Shown here: positions 1 to 8,330 of the stretch, piece by piece
Position numbering within the stretch: the stretch's first letter is position 1
Layout: every line of letters begins with the position of its first letter
Made by a program: the position numbers and the translations under genes
Source: Planctomycetota bacterium
GTDB taxonomy: Bacteria; Planctomycetota; Phycisphaerae; UBA1845; Fen-1342
Direction of reading: 5' to 3'
Length of the DNA: 36,057 nt
Assembly (NCBI GenBank): GCA_018814045.1
Contig: JAHJAR010000227.1
Coordinates: 1 to 36,057, forward strand
Notes under the pieces: model-generated
The model's database searches: none
Seen by the model: the letters and a program-made list of their open reading frames with translations, nothing else
What the model was told of the DNA's origin: nothing

Positions 1-404
1 ACCCAACCCGTCAAGAACGAGTTGAGTTCCGAGATCATCCGATCGAGGCTCACGCCCCGGTTGCGGCGCGTGATCCGCCGGATGCGCGCTTTGGCCCGTT
101 GAAGACTCACCGGAGCAATACCCAAACCACCACCCGTAAGCAGCCGATGGCCCAGGAACTTACGCTCCCGGATGTACGCCGCCGCGCTCTGCTCGCGATT
201 CACGCGAAGTCTGAGTTTGCCTTCCAGGAACCCCGTCACGCTGGCCAGCACCCGCTCGCCGGCCGCCTGCGACTGCACGTAGATGTGGCAGTCATCGGCG
301 TGGCGGCAGAAGCAGTGCCCGCGGCGCTCGAGTTCCTGGTCCAGATCGTCCAGCAACAGATTCGCCAAGAGCGAAGCCGACCCGCAAATGGGCCGGTTTC
401 CGTG
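1..404 (-). pseudogene. Group II intron reverse transcriptase/maturase remnant
   Basis: Reading the minus strand from 404 down to the window edge gives about 134 codons without a stop. The frame contains LLANLLLDDLDQELERRG, then the catalytic-box region CRHADDCHIYVQS (HADD at 291-302), then a maturase-like stretch with FLGHRLL. This order (LLAN, then xADD, then FLG) is the palm of group II intron reverse transcriptases, the retrotransposition and splicing proteins of these introns. The frame is closed upstream by TGA at 405-407 and has no start codon or N-terminal fingers domain, so the 5' half is missing. The usual YADD reads HADD here, which would impair catalysis or reflect decay. The 3' part, with the maturase/endonuclease domains and intron domains V-VI, would lie left of the window. 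I am confident of the family and fairly confident it is broken. Confidence 0.8.
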
Positions 405-435
405 TCAGGCGCAAGTGCTCGAAGCGTAAAACGCG

Positions 436-1269
436 TCAGTTGCTAACCTGGTGAGCGACGGCGGTGCCGCCCGCGACGGAAACCTCTACGCCGCCGTCGG
501 TCGGGCTCTGGGCACCAAACGTGATCGCGACCGCAGTGCCACCCATATCAAGCGTCACGGTGCCGGATTCGGGCACGAAGCTGGCGTTGCCGACGGGATC
601 AATGACGACGTTGGACAGCGTCACATCGTAGCTGGTGGTCCCGTCATTGAGCGTCAGCGCCCCGGTCGTGACGGTGATCTGCCCATCCGTGGCTATCTGA
701 ATCGTCAGCGAGCCGGTGACCGAGCCGGTGCCGTCGGTCGTGATGGCCTCGTCGATCTGGCCGGTGAGCGTGATCCCGCTGGCATCGCGCGCGAGAGTAA
801 GGGCCAACTTGCCGGTGACGGCCTTACCGGCGATCGTCAGGTTGAGGTATTCGATCGTCGTGGCGCCGCTGGTCTTGTTCGGGCGAATATCCGTACCGCC
901 CGTGAAGGTCAGACCGGCGGTGCCGTCGGCGCTGCAACTGGCCGGCGGGGGGTACCCGAAATTGAAGTTGATCAGCGGCGTGTCGTTGACGGCCACGTAG
1001 CTGATCGCCGGACACGTGGTGCCGAGGCCATTCAGCCCCGACAGCGTGGCGATGTCGAGCCGGTCATCGACGAGCGGGACGAACGACGCGAAACTGGCCG
1101 CGAGCGCCTCGAACTGCTGGAAGACCGCATTGACGGCAGCTTTCTGGGTGTCGGTCAGGGCGGTAGTGCCGCCTCCCCCGCCACCGGGATCCGGCGTGGT
1201 GGGACACCCGCCGATAATGCCGACCGCGACCATGACTACCATAAGTGCTTTTATTCTAGAGCGTTGCAT
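436..1269 (-). CDS. Putative lipoprotein of unknown function
   Basis: A 277-residue protein with a type II signal peptide: basic start, hydrophobic stretch and lipobox IIGGC (Cys22). It should be lipid-anchored after export. A Pro/Gly-rich tether follows (PDPGGGGGG). The rest is rich in Thr, Gly, Val and Asp with alternating hydrophobic residues, typical of a secreted all-beta protein. No catalytic motif is visible. The ATG is preceded by GGAGCACTAG, a good ribosome binding site. Its stop lies about 30 bases from the intron-protein remnant, so that truncation scar sits just downstream of this gene. I do not recognise a named family. Confidence 0.8.
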   Translation of the reverse strand: MQRSRIKALMVVMVAVGIIGGCPTTPDPGGGGGGTTALTDTQKAAVNAVFQQFEALAASFASFVPLVDDRLDIATLSGLNGLGTTCPAISYVAVNDTPLINFNFGYPPPASCSADGTAGLTFTGGTDIRPNKTSGATTIEYLNLTIAGKAVTGKLALTLARDASGITLTGQIDEAITTDGTGSVTGSLTIQIATDGQITVTTGALTLNDGTTSYDVTLSNVVIDPVGNASFVPESGTVTLDMGGTAVAITFGAQSPTDGGVEVSVAGGTAVAHQVSN

Positions 1270-1330
1270 CTAGTGCTCCTCGATTCGCTCCGGTATACGA
1301 GTACGTGCAGCCTCACTGGTATTATCGTCG

Positions 1331-1350
1331 CTCCAGGGTGTCCTCTGGAG
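1331..1350 (-). terminator. Small stem-loop below the MFS gene
   Basis: CTCCAG at 1331-1336 pairs with CTGGAG at 1345-1350, with further partial pairing inside. It lies between the transporter gene and the next minus-strand lipoprotein gene, where a terminator would be expected. There is no T-run after it on the minus strand, so the call is weak. Confidence 0.25.
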
Positions 1351-1422
1351 TCTTCGCGGCCTTGGCGGCAAGCGGTGGGGCGAGGTGCCGGCCGCAGCGG
1401 AGCCATGGCCCATCGCCGCCGG

Positions 1423-2835
1423 TTATGCTCCCGTCACGGCGCGACCGCGGGTCTTCAGCCAAACGTAGCCCATCAGGAGCATGCCCATCACGCTGAATGG
1501 CAGCATGAAGTAGAACCACGCCGTCCAGCCTAGGGCCGTGTTCAGCACGGTGTAATCGATCAGGCTCCCGAGGCCATACCCGGCGACCGCGGCCCCGAAA
1601 TACTGAAACGAGTCGATCACGCCCGAGGCGAAGCCGGCCATCTTTCGGCCGCCGAGGTCCATGGCCGCGGCGGTTCCCAGGATGGAGTGCGTCGAGTTGC
1701 AGGTCACGGCGATCAGCAGCGTCATGACCACAGCCAGCCCCGCACTGGCCTTGTCGGGATTACCCAACAGAAGCGCGGCCGCAAGAATGATGGCACTCTC
1801 GAGTGCGTACAAGACCATTGCCACCGGAGCGCGTCGGCCCTTGAACAGCAGGTCCGAGATGAAGCCGGCGCTGAGCGACCCGATCACCGCCATGAGAGGT
1901 AGCAAAGCACCGGTCACGATCACCAACGTGGACGCAGCTATATCCAGACCCCACTCGCGGTCGAAGTACATCACCCACCAATCATTCTGGGCGGTGCGGA
2001 CGATCCCGGTGCAGAAGTAGGCGGCCGCTGTGATCCAAACCATCTTCTTCCGAGCAATGGTCTTGAATACGACGCTCAGGGGGATCTTCTCCTCGTGATC
2101 GGCGTGGGCATGCTCTTCATCCCCGGCATGTTCGACGTGGTAGCCGGCCTCTTCGGGGTTGTTCCGTACGATCAGGTACATGAACAGGGCGACCACCGCC
2201 ACGATGCCGGGTGGAATCCAGAACAGCCAGCGCCAATGCAACGCCGGGAAGTGCAGCACCATCACCAACAGCGGAATGGAGCAGCCCGCCAGCAGCAGCG
2301 GGCCAAGCGTGTTGATCGCAATCTGCCCGAACTGGATCATGAGCCCGAAGATGCCAGCGAAACGACCGCGCTCAGCGCGCGGGAACCAAGCGGTGTTCAC
2401 CTTGATAAAGCCCGGCGCGCCAAACGCCTGCGCATAGCCATCCGAGCCGCGGATGATGATGAACATCAGCAGAACGCTGCCCGCGCCGGCGAAAGACGCC
2501 ATGCCGAACGCCACGTTCAGGCCGATGGTGAGCACGGCCCCGAGGGCCATGGCCTGTTTGCCGCCCAGCCGATCGGTCAGCAGGCCGTTGAAGAACTGCC
2601 CAAATGCGTAGCACAGGTGCCGTGCCGTGTTGATCGCGCCGAACTGAGCGTTGGTGAACCCGAACTGATCGACGATACGTGGGGCGGCGATCGAAATGTT
2701 GTAGCGGCACATGTAGTACGACGCATACATCAGCCCCAGCATGAACCAGTTCTGCCCGCGCCGCGCCCGAAGGCCGGGCATATGCGCCGTAACCGATTGC
2801 TCACCCTGTTCGGTGCTTTTCTGCGCCATGCTCAT
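1423..2835 (-). CDS. MFS transporter, organophosphate:phosphate antiporter-like
   Basis: A 470-residue major facilitator protein with about twelve hydrophobic segments. The first transmembrane region, NWFMLGLMYASYYMCRYN followed by SIAAPRI, is typical of the OPA family (GlpT, UhpT and relatives), which exchange phosphorylated three-carbon or sugar compounds for phosphate across the inner membrane. The loop after helix 2 carries the MFS-style DRLGGK motif. An unusual His/Glu/Asp-rich stretch, HVEHAGDEEHAHADHEE, lies in the central cytoplasmic loop between the two six-helix halves and might bind metal. The substrate cannot be told from the sequence. An ATG codon is used, with a second ATG two codons later, and no strong ribosome binding site is visible. 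The nearest minus-strand gene upstream is 60 bases away, so read-through from it is possible. Confidence 0.85.
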   Translation of the reverse strand: MSMAQKSTEQGEQSVTAHMPGLRARRGQNWFMLGLMYASYYMCRYNISIAAPRIVDQFGFTNAQFGAINTARHLCYAFGQFFNGLLTDRLGGKQAMALGAVLTIGLNVAFGMASFAGAGSVLLMFIIIRGSDGYAQAFGAPGFIKVNTAWFPRAERGRFAGIFGLMIQFGQIAINTLGPLLLAGCSIPLLVMVLHFPALHWRWLFWIPPGIVAVVALFMYLIVRNNPEEAGYHVEHAGDEEHAHADHEEKIPLSVVFKTIARKKMVWITAAAYFCTGIVRTAQNDWWVMYFDREWGLDIAASTLVIVTGALLPLMAVIGSLSAGFISDLLFKGRRAPVAMVLYALESAIILAAALLLGNPDKASAGLAVVMTLLIAVTCNSTHSILGTAAAMDLGGRKMAGFASGVIDSFQYFGAAVAGYGLGSLIDYTVLNTALGWTAWFYFMLPFSVMGMLLMGYVWLKTRGRAVTGA

Positions 2836-2898
2836 TAGCTGCCGCGTTCCACCAGTGTTTCTACATCCTCGTCCTGCGCGAACGTCAGCGCAGCGCGG

Positions 2899-4095
2899 TT
2901 ATCGCATCTTGGGCAGGTGCGGCGCACCCACCAGCCACAGCCCGATCTGAATGCCCAGCGCGGTCGTCGAAGACGGCAGCACGCCCGCCACCGCAAGAAC
3001 GACCTGCACGATAATCACGAGCCCGTAGAGAAGGACGCTCCACCTGCGCATGCCCACGTAGCCCAGCAGACACAGCGCCGTCACCACGAACGGGATCAAC
3101 CAGGGCACGACGTCCCGGGAAGCCGCGTAAGTGTCGTCGATGACGCGAATGGTCACCGGGTATTCACCGGCCTTCTGCGGCGTGCCGTGGATTTTGCCGC
3201 TGCCGCGCTCGATTGAGACGCCCTTGGGCAGCTTCGCCTTCCCCAGTGTTCTCCACGTGTAAGGAGGTAAGCCACCCTCAAACTGTACGTTGAATTCGTA
3301 AGGTTCGCCCACCTTCGCCGGCGGGAGCGACATCGTCGCGATCATCGGCCAGTCCGAGCCGGGTGCCAGCGACGGCAGAACCACCAGCGCGAACGTGCGC
3401 TCGACGGTCTCTGGCTCTCTTGCTGAATCGGCCAGCTTGACGCTGAAGACATAGTCGTGCGGGTAACCGGGCGTGCAAGTCAATTCGCCGCTCGCGGCGT
3501 CCAGGCTCACACCTTTGGGCCAGGCATGGTTTACCGGCGACCACGTGTACGGCGGTGTGCCTCCGACGACCTCCAAGAGAACGGAATAGGGCTCACCCTG
3601 CACCGCCGCCGACAATTGTGGCGGTCCGATTGAGAGCTCGGCTTCTGCGGCATTGGGATCAGCCACCTTCAGCACCAGCTTACGATCGTCGTAGTGGAGG
3701 TAAAAAGCGTCGAGCATCTTGCCGATCTGCGGTGACATGATGACCGCCAGCAGCATCAGCAGGTACGTCACGCTGACGGGGATGGCGAGCGAATTTGGCG
3801 GCCGCACCACGCGCGGCGGCTTGGTGCCGGATGTCTCGGGCAGCTCCCGGCCGTCACAGAACAGCGCCGGCCGCCAGTCCGCCGTACCAGAGATCGGCAG
3901 CATGCGCAGCTCGAAACGCAGCGCCCCGTCGCGGTCAGCAAAGCGGGCCTCAATGCCCTCTAACCACCCCCGTCTGAACACCGTGCGGGCGCCCACGGTG
4001 AGCTGCTTGCGCCCCAACCAACCGGACCAACTGCGGATGTGCAGCACCACGTCTTCGGGCGAGTCGCCAGGGATCTTCCATCTGAATTCGAACAT
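2899..4095 (-). CDS. Membrane protein with two putative Ig (He_PIG) domains
   Basis: About 398 residues from the ATG at 4095; a GTG at 4137 would add 14 residues, and neither start has a clear ribosome binding site. The N-terminal 100 residues form a soluble domain beginning MFEFRWKIPGD. A membrane segment follows at about 105-125, then two repeats of the putative-Ig type at about 155-240 and 258-335. The repeats are recognised by GEPYSVLLEVVGGTPPYTW with KGVSLDAASGEL, and GEPYEFNVQFEGGLPPYTW with KGVSIERGSGKI. Two or three hydrophobic helices end the protein. Such Ig folds usually mediate adhesion or protein contacts outside the membrane. The arrangement suggests a cytoplasmic head, an exported Ig pair and a C-terminal membrane bundle, but topology is inferred. 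It lies 71 bases after the dipeptidase gene on the same strand. Confidence 0.75.
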   Translation of the reverse strand: MFEFRWKIPGDSPEDVVLHIRSWSGWLGRKQLTVGARTVFRRGWLEGIEARFADRDGALRFELRMLPISGTADWRPALFCDGRELPETSGTKPPRVVRPPNSLAIPVSVTYLLMLLAVIMSPQIGKMLDAFYLHYDDRKLVLKVADPNAAEAELSIGPPQLSAAVQGEPYSVLLEVVGGTPPYTWSPVNHAWPKGVSLDAASGELTCTPGYPHDYVFSVKLADSAREPETVERTFALVVLPSLAPGSDWPMIATMSLPPAKVGEPYEFNVQFEGGLPPYTWRTLGKAKLPKGVSIERGSGKIHGTPQKAGEYPVTIRVIDDTYAASRDVVPWLIPFVVTALCLLGYVGMRRWSVLLYGLVIIVQVVLAVAGVLPSSTTALGIQIGLWLVGAPHLPKMR

Positions 4096-4166
4096 GGCAA
4101 GTGCCGCGTAGTCTAACCAACATCTGGGAGCGCGCACAACTGCGATTGCCCTGGCCTACGCCCCCC

Positions 4167-5528
4167 CTACCCCGACAAGTGCGCCAACAACCGCACCACT
4201 GCCGCCGCCCCGTGGTCGAGGTCGGCGATGCTCACCTTCTCATTCGGTCCGTGGGCGTTGCAGTTGGGGCTGGCCAAACCCATCAACAGGCTGTCGGCGT
4301 CCAGCTCCTGCTTGAATAACGTCAGAATCGGCAGCGAGCCGCCTTCGCGAATGAACGCGACTTCGTGCTCGAACGCCTCGCGCAGAGCCCGTTCCGCCAC
4401 CGGCATGGCCGGCCAGGCGCGTGGAGCCACGTAGGGCTGCGCCATGGCGTGGTCCAGGATCTCACAGCGCACGCCGCCGGGACAGCGGCTTCTGACGGCG
4501 TGCTCGAACTTGCGGCCAACATCCTCGGCCACCTGGTTCGGCACCAGCCGCATGCTGATCTTGGCACCCGCCAGGGCCGGGATCACGGTGCTGGCACCCG
4601 GATCGGTGTATCCCCCATAGATGCCGTTCACGTCGCACGTGGGCCGCACGGAGCGGAGTTCCTCGACGCTCCAGCCCTGCTCACCCGCGAAGCCCGGGAC
4701 ACCGAGATCGGCGGCGTACTGCTGCTCATCCCGCGGGAGGGCGGCCATCTGCTCACGTTCCTCCGGCGTGGGCTCAACAACATCGTCGTAGAAGCCCGGA
4801 ATGGCGACGCGTCCCTGTTTGTCATGCAGCGCGGCGATGATTCGCGCCAGTGCGTTGGCCGGGTTCACCACCGGGCCGCCGTGCCCGCCGCTGTGCAGGT
4901 CGAATTTCGGCCCGCTCAGGCGCACTTCCTTGTAGCAGATGCCGCGTGTGCCGCACGTGATCGTCGGCCAGCCGTCCTGGAACATGCTGGTGTCCGAGAT
5001 TAGCACGCCGTCACAGTCCAGCAGCCGCTTGTGCTGTGTGACAAACTCCGTCAGGTTCGGCGAACCGATTTCCTCCTCGCCCTCGAATAGCAGCTTGAGA
5101 TTGATCGGCAGCTTTCCGGCGGTCTCCAGCCAGGCCTGCACGGCGCGCAGATAGACCAGCAGCGGCCCCTTGTTGTCCGCCGCCCCGCGACAGAATAGCC
5201 AGCCATCCTTGACAACCGGCTCGAACGGACCGGCGTCCCACAAGGACAGATCACCGGCCGGCTGCACGTCCAGATGCCCGTAGGCGAGGTAGGTCGGGGC
5301 GCCGGCGGCGTGACAGCACGCGGCGTAGACGACCGGGTGGCCGGCAGTCTGGTGAATCTCGGCATCGCAGCCGATTGTCACACACAGGTCGCGTACCCAC
5401 TCGGCGGCCCGGCGCATGTCCGACTTGTGCTGCTCCTGTGTGCTGATGCTCGGGATGCGGCACAGTTCCTTGGCCCATCCCAGGTGTTCCGCCCGCCGCT
5501 CATGCAGATACGCCAAGGCTTCTTGCAC
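4167..5528 (-). CDS. M20 family dipeptidase (metallopeptidase)
   Basis: A zinc-dependent M20/M28-clan peptidase, about 453 residues, of the group that includes dipeptidases and ArgE/DapE/CPG2 enzymes. It should hydrolyse dipeptides or N-acyl amino acids in the cytoplasm. Visible metal and catalytic motifs, numbered from the GTG start, are YGHLDVQPA (His85, Asp87), RGAADNKGP (Asp118) and EGEEEIGS (general-base and metal Glu pair near 152-153). The lid/dimerisation domain lies between about 200 and 330. I chose the GTG at 5528 because GGGAG precedes it by seven bases and it gives the usual family N-terminus (VQEALAYL, then IPSIS). An ATG at 5549 and a TTG at 5552 lie upstream without a ribosome binding site. 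It is transcribed divergently from mutL. Confidence 0.88.
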   Translation of the reverse strand: MQEALAYLHERRAEHLGWAKELCRIPSISTQEQHKSDMRRAAEWVRDLCVTIGCDAEIHQTAGHPVVYAACCHAAGAPTYLAYGHLDVQPAGDLSLWDAGPFEPVVKDGWLFCRGAADNKGPLLVYLRAVQAWLETAGKLPINLKLLFEGEEEIGSPNLTEFVTQHKRLLDCDGVLISDTSMFQDGWPTITCGTRGICYKEVRLSGPKFDLHSGGHGGPVVNPANALARIIAALHDKQGRVAIPGFYDDVVEPTPEEREQMAALPRDEQQYAADLGVPGFAGEQGWSVEELRSVRPTCDVNGIYGGYTDPGASTVIPALAGAKISMRLVPNQVAEDVGRKFEHAVRSRCPGGVRCEILDHAMAQPYVAPRAWPAMPVAERALREAFEHEVAFIREGGSLPILTLFKQELDADSLLMGLASPNCNAHGPNEKVSIADLDHGAAAVVRLLAHLSG

Positions 5529-5600
5529 AGCCAATCTCCCTTCGCACATCAACGTTCATGATCGCGCGGCGCTGTTAAGCCCCAAGGGCCAGCACGGGAA

Positions 5601-5649
5601 CCTGCGGGCGGCGGCACGGGGCCGCAGGACCCGCTCGCTTGCGCTCGGG
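5601..5649. repeat. Pair of hairpins in the mutL upstream region
   Basis: CCTGCGG at 5601-5607 pairs perfectly with CCGCAGG at 5622-5628. Directly after it, 5630-5649 reads CCCGCTCGCTTGCGCTCGGG, a near-palindrome with two mismatched positions. They lie between the divergent dipeptidase and mutL genes. They resemble dispersed REP-type hairpins but differ in sequence from those around the RAYT gene at 8.3 kb. A role is not shown. Confidence 0.4.
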
Positions 5650-5718
5650 GCTCTGATTCTCAACGCCGCGCAGACAGAACCGCCCACTTCGCCAACGGTC
5701 GGGATTGTAGCGGATTCG

Positions 5719-5727
5719 TGCTATACT
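5719..5727 (+). promoter_or_regulatory. Extended -10 promoter candidate for mutL
   Basis: The bases TGCTATACT form an extended -10 element (TGN plus TATACT) about 25 bases before the mutL start codon, in the otherwise GC-rich intergenic region. No good -35 box is present at 17 bases, as is common for extended -10 promoters. Transcription would begin near 5734. Confidence 0.4.
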
Positions 5728-5752
5728 TCAGCCGAACGGAGTAGCGAATTCC

Positions 5753-7654
5753 ATGGGCATCATTCGCGTTCTTCCTCCCGGACTCGTCAACCGCATCGCG
5801 GCGGGCGAGTGCATCGAACGCCCCGCCAGCGTGGTCAAGGAACTGGTCGAAAACGCGCTCGACGCCGGCGCCGGGCGAATCGACGTCACTATCCTCGATG
5901 GCGGGCGCGGGCTGATTCAGGTGAGCGACGATGGAGTCGGCATGGATGTGGCCGATCTCGAGCTCGCTATCACGCCGCACGCGACCAGCAAGATCCACGG
6001 CGACGACGACCTGTTCAGCATCCACACACTGGGTTTCCGGGGCGAGGCGCTGCCCAGCATCGGGGCCGTCGCACGGCTCAAGATCACCGCCCGCCCGCGC
6101 GACGTCGACGTGGCCCATGCGCTCCAGGTCGACGCCGGCGAGATCGGTCGCCCGAGCCCGTGTGCCGCCCCGCCGGGCACAACCGTCGCGGTGCGTGACC
6201 TCTTCTACTGCGTGCCGGCCCGGCGCAAGTTCCTGCGCACCAACCAGACCGAGATGGGGCACATTACCGAGCAATTCGCCCGGATCGCCCTGGCGCACCC
6301 CGGTGTCGCGTTCTCACTCAGCCACCAGAACCGCAGCACGCACCGCCTGCCGGCCACGGACGACCGCCGCAAACGCATCGCCGACTTCTACGGCCCGGAG
6401 TTGGCGGAGGTATTGCTGCCGGTGCGGCGGGAAGGTGGCGGCGTGGTGGTGGACGGCTACGTGGCGCCGCCGGCGGAAAGCCGCGGATCCGGCAAATGGG
6501 AATACGTGTTCGTCAACGGCCGCTACGTGCGCGATCGCTTCGTCTCGCACGCGATCAAGGAGGCCTACCGCAGCCTGATCGATCCGAGTCGCTATCCGGT
6601 CGCGTTTATACTCATCACGATCGACCCGTCGCACGTGGACGTGAATGTCCACCCAACGAAGGTGGAAGTTCGCTGGCGAGATTCGAACTACATCCACGGG
6701 CAGGTCCTGGCGGCCTTGCGTGAGAAGTTCCTCGCCACCAATCTGGACCGCGCGCTGCAAACGCCCGCCAACGACGACGCCTACCGCGAGCGTGTACGCA
6801 GCGCGATGGTGGATTTCTTCACGAAGACGCGGCCAGCCACGAGCACCGCACCGACGAAGCACTGGCGCGGCGGCGGAGCAGGGCGTAAGGAAGCGCAGGA
6901 TCAGGAGTTCGAGCCGGGCAGCGCAGCGCAGCGGTCGGAGACCACAGCGCGTATGCCGTCTCCAGCGACGATGGCGACCGAACCGCCGCGGCCGGCTACA
7001 ACGCCGCCGGCAGAGACCATCCCCCCGTTGATTCCGCAGTCGTTGAGCCCCTCCCTCCCCGCTCTCGGGACGCCCTGCGGCAGGCAACCCGCCGTCCAAA
7101 TCCACAACATGTACCTGGTGGTTGAGACGCCGGACGGGTTGATGATCATCGACCAGCACGCGTTGCACGAACGAATCCTGTACGAAGAGCTGCGCAGCCG
7201 GATTGCGGACCGTTCGCTGGAGTCGCAACGCCTGCTGCTTCCGGAAGTGTTGCGCGTGCCGGCGGGCCAGATCGAAGCGCTGGAAACACACGCGGCGACG
7301 TTGGCGCGGCTGGGGGTCGAACTGACGCCGTCAGGACCGCAAAGCGTGGCGTTGCATGCGATACCGTCGCTGATCCAGGATCGCATCGACGCCACGCGTT
7401 TCGTCCGCGATCTGCTCGACTTGCTGGGCGAGCAGGGTAGCCGGCCGGAGGCGGAAACGCTCGTGCACGAAATCCTCGACATGATGGCCTGCAAGGCCGC
7501 CGTGAAAGCCGGCGACCCACTCACCACTGACGAGATCGCGGCCCTGCTGGCCCGCCGCGAGTTGGCCGAGCGCTCCAGCAACTGTCCGCACGGGCGACCC
7601 ACCACGCTGCATCTGACACTGCGAGATCTCGAGCGACAGTTCAAGCGGCGCTGA
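5753..7654 (+). CDS. mutL: DNA mismatch repair protein MutL
   Basis: A 633-residue MutL, the ATPase that links mismatch recognition by MutS to strand incision. The N-terminal GHKL ATPase shows ENALDAG (33-39), DDGVGM (59-64), ATSKI (77-81) and GFRGEAL (94-100). A low-complexity Pro/Ala/Thr linker spans about 360-440. The C-terminal domain has DQHALHERILYE near 467, which fits the DQHA(X)2E(X)4E metal-dependent nicking motif. It also has ACKAAVKAG near 579 and CPHGRP near 611, the other conserved elements of endonuclease-type MutL. This MutL should therefore cut DNA itself, as in bacteria without MutH. The start has GGAG eleven bases upstream. The gene is monocistronic as far as can be seen. 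Confidence 0.97.
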   Translation: MGIIRVLPPGLVNRIAAGECIERPASVVKELVENALDAGAGRIDVTILDGGRGLIQVSDDGVGMDVADLELAITPHATSKIHGDDDLFSIHTLGFRGEALPSIGAVARLKITARPRDVDVAHALQVDAGEIGRPSPCAAPPGTTVAVRDLFYCVPARRKFLRTNQTEMGHITEQFARIALAHPGVAFSLSHQNRSTHRLPATDDRRKRIADFYGPELAEVLLPVRREGGGVVVDGYVAPPAESRGSGKWEYVFVNGRYVRDRFVSHAIKEAYRSLIDPSRYPVAFILITIDPSHVDVNVHPTKVEVRWRDSNYIHGQVLAALREKFLATNLDRALQTPANDDAYRERVRSAMVDFFTKTRPATSTAPTKHWRGGGAGRKEAQDQEFEPGSAAQRSETTARMPSPATMATEPPRPATTPPAETIPPLIPQSLSPSLPALGTPCGRQPAVQIHNMYLVVETPDGLMIIDQHALHERILYEELRSRIADRSLESQRLLLPEVLRVPAGQIEALETHAATLARLGVELTPSGPQSVALHAIPSLIQDRIDATRFVRDLLDLLGEQGSRPEAETLVHEILDMMACKAAVKAGDPLTTDEIAALLARRELAERSSNCPHGRPTTLHLTLRDLERQFKRR

Positions 7655-7714
7655 ACACTGGGCGAAACGTCTACCAGCCGGTGCTGTCGAGCGCACACCC
7701 GAGGTTTCGAAAGA

Positions 7715-8155
7715 ATGAAATGGACGATCATGATCTCGGCCGCGGCGGTCCTCCTGGCGATGCTTGGGCTCGCGAGACACATCCGCAGGGCCAGAGGCCG
7801 ACAACCGACCAACCAGTGGGCACCGGAGATCGAGGCTCGCGTTCGAACGTGGCAAACCCAACAGGCACGGATCAAGGCTGAGCACCCCGTGCTATTCGAG
7901 CAGTTCCTGGAGTGCCTCTTCAGATATGACCCCATGGGAATCAACTTTGAGACCAACACCGATGAGTATGATCCCGAGGTGGGCACCATAATTCCAAGGT
8001 TGGACAAGTGCTCATCGGAGCAAGATGTCCTGAACGTCGTGCACGAGGAATTCGTCCGCTGGTTTGACGACGAGACAGCAGGACCCAAGTCACAGTACGA
8101 GAACATCGCTGCCGAGGTTTGGCAGATGTGGCAAGATAGCAGGGCTCGACCGTGA
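7715..8155 (+). CDS. Small membrane-anchored protein, atypical composition
   Basis: A 146-residue protein with one N-terminal hydrophobic segment (about residues 4-20) followed by an Arg-rich stretch, then an acidic soluble domain. The domain contains DPMGINF, DEYDPEVGTIIPRL and EEFVRWF with a final Trp-rich end. The pattern of a Pro/Gly-containing loop, DEYD and a helical EEF-W tail recalls small DUF1871-like or immunity-like proteins, but I cannot confirm the family. Codon choice is clearly more A/T-rich than in mutL, with codons such as ATA, ATT, CCA, AGG and TTG clustered, which suggests separate ancestry. The ribosome binding site is weak (GAAAGA touching the ATG). It lies 60 bases after mutL and next to the RAYT unit. 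Confidence 0.6.
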   Translation: MKWTIMISAAAVLLAMLGLARHIRRARGRQPTNQWAPEIEARVRTWQTQQARIKAEHPVLFEQFLECLFRYDPMGINFETNTDEYDPEVGTIIPRLDKCSSEQDVLNVVHEEFVRWFDDETAGPKSQYENIAAEVWQMWQDSRARP

Positions 8156-8225
8156 GGAGTATCGGAGCCCTTTGGATTCGCGAGAGCATGGCCCCGCAAG
8201 CGCGGCCCATGCTGTGCGGCAGGTA

Positions 8226-8240
8226 CGCCCCGCAGGGGCG
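8226..8240. repeat. Left outer hairpin of RAYT unit
   Basis: CGCCCC pairs with GGGGCG around a GCA loop. It corresponds to the right outer hairpin at 8873-8887. Confidence 0.6.
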
Positions 8241-8252
8241 CTGAGCGCATGG

Positions 8253-8281
8253 CCACGGGTGAAGCGCAGCGGAACCCGTGG
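8253..8281 (+). repeat. Left REP-like hairpin
   Basis: CCACGGGT at 8253-8260 pairs with ACCCGTGG at 8274-8281 around a 13-base loop GAAGCGCAGCGGA. It is the inverted partner of 8833-8861, differing at one loop base. This is the expected substrate type for a RAYT. Confidence 0.75.
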
Positions 8282-8305
8282 AAACAGTTCGTCTGCGGTC
8301 GTTCA

Positions 8306-8322
8306 CCGCCCCGGAGGGGCGG
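8306..8322. repeat. Left inner hairpin of RAYT unit
   Basis: CCGCCCC pairs with GGGGCGG around GGA, just beyond the stop codon of the transposase gene. It could also act as its transcription terminator. Confidence 0.6.
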
Positions 8323-8330
8323 GGGCGAAT

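Noticed and set aside
451..1533. 360-codon plus-strand frame
   Set aside because: It is antisense to a lipoprotein gene that has a signal peptide, lipobox and ribosome binding site.
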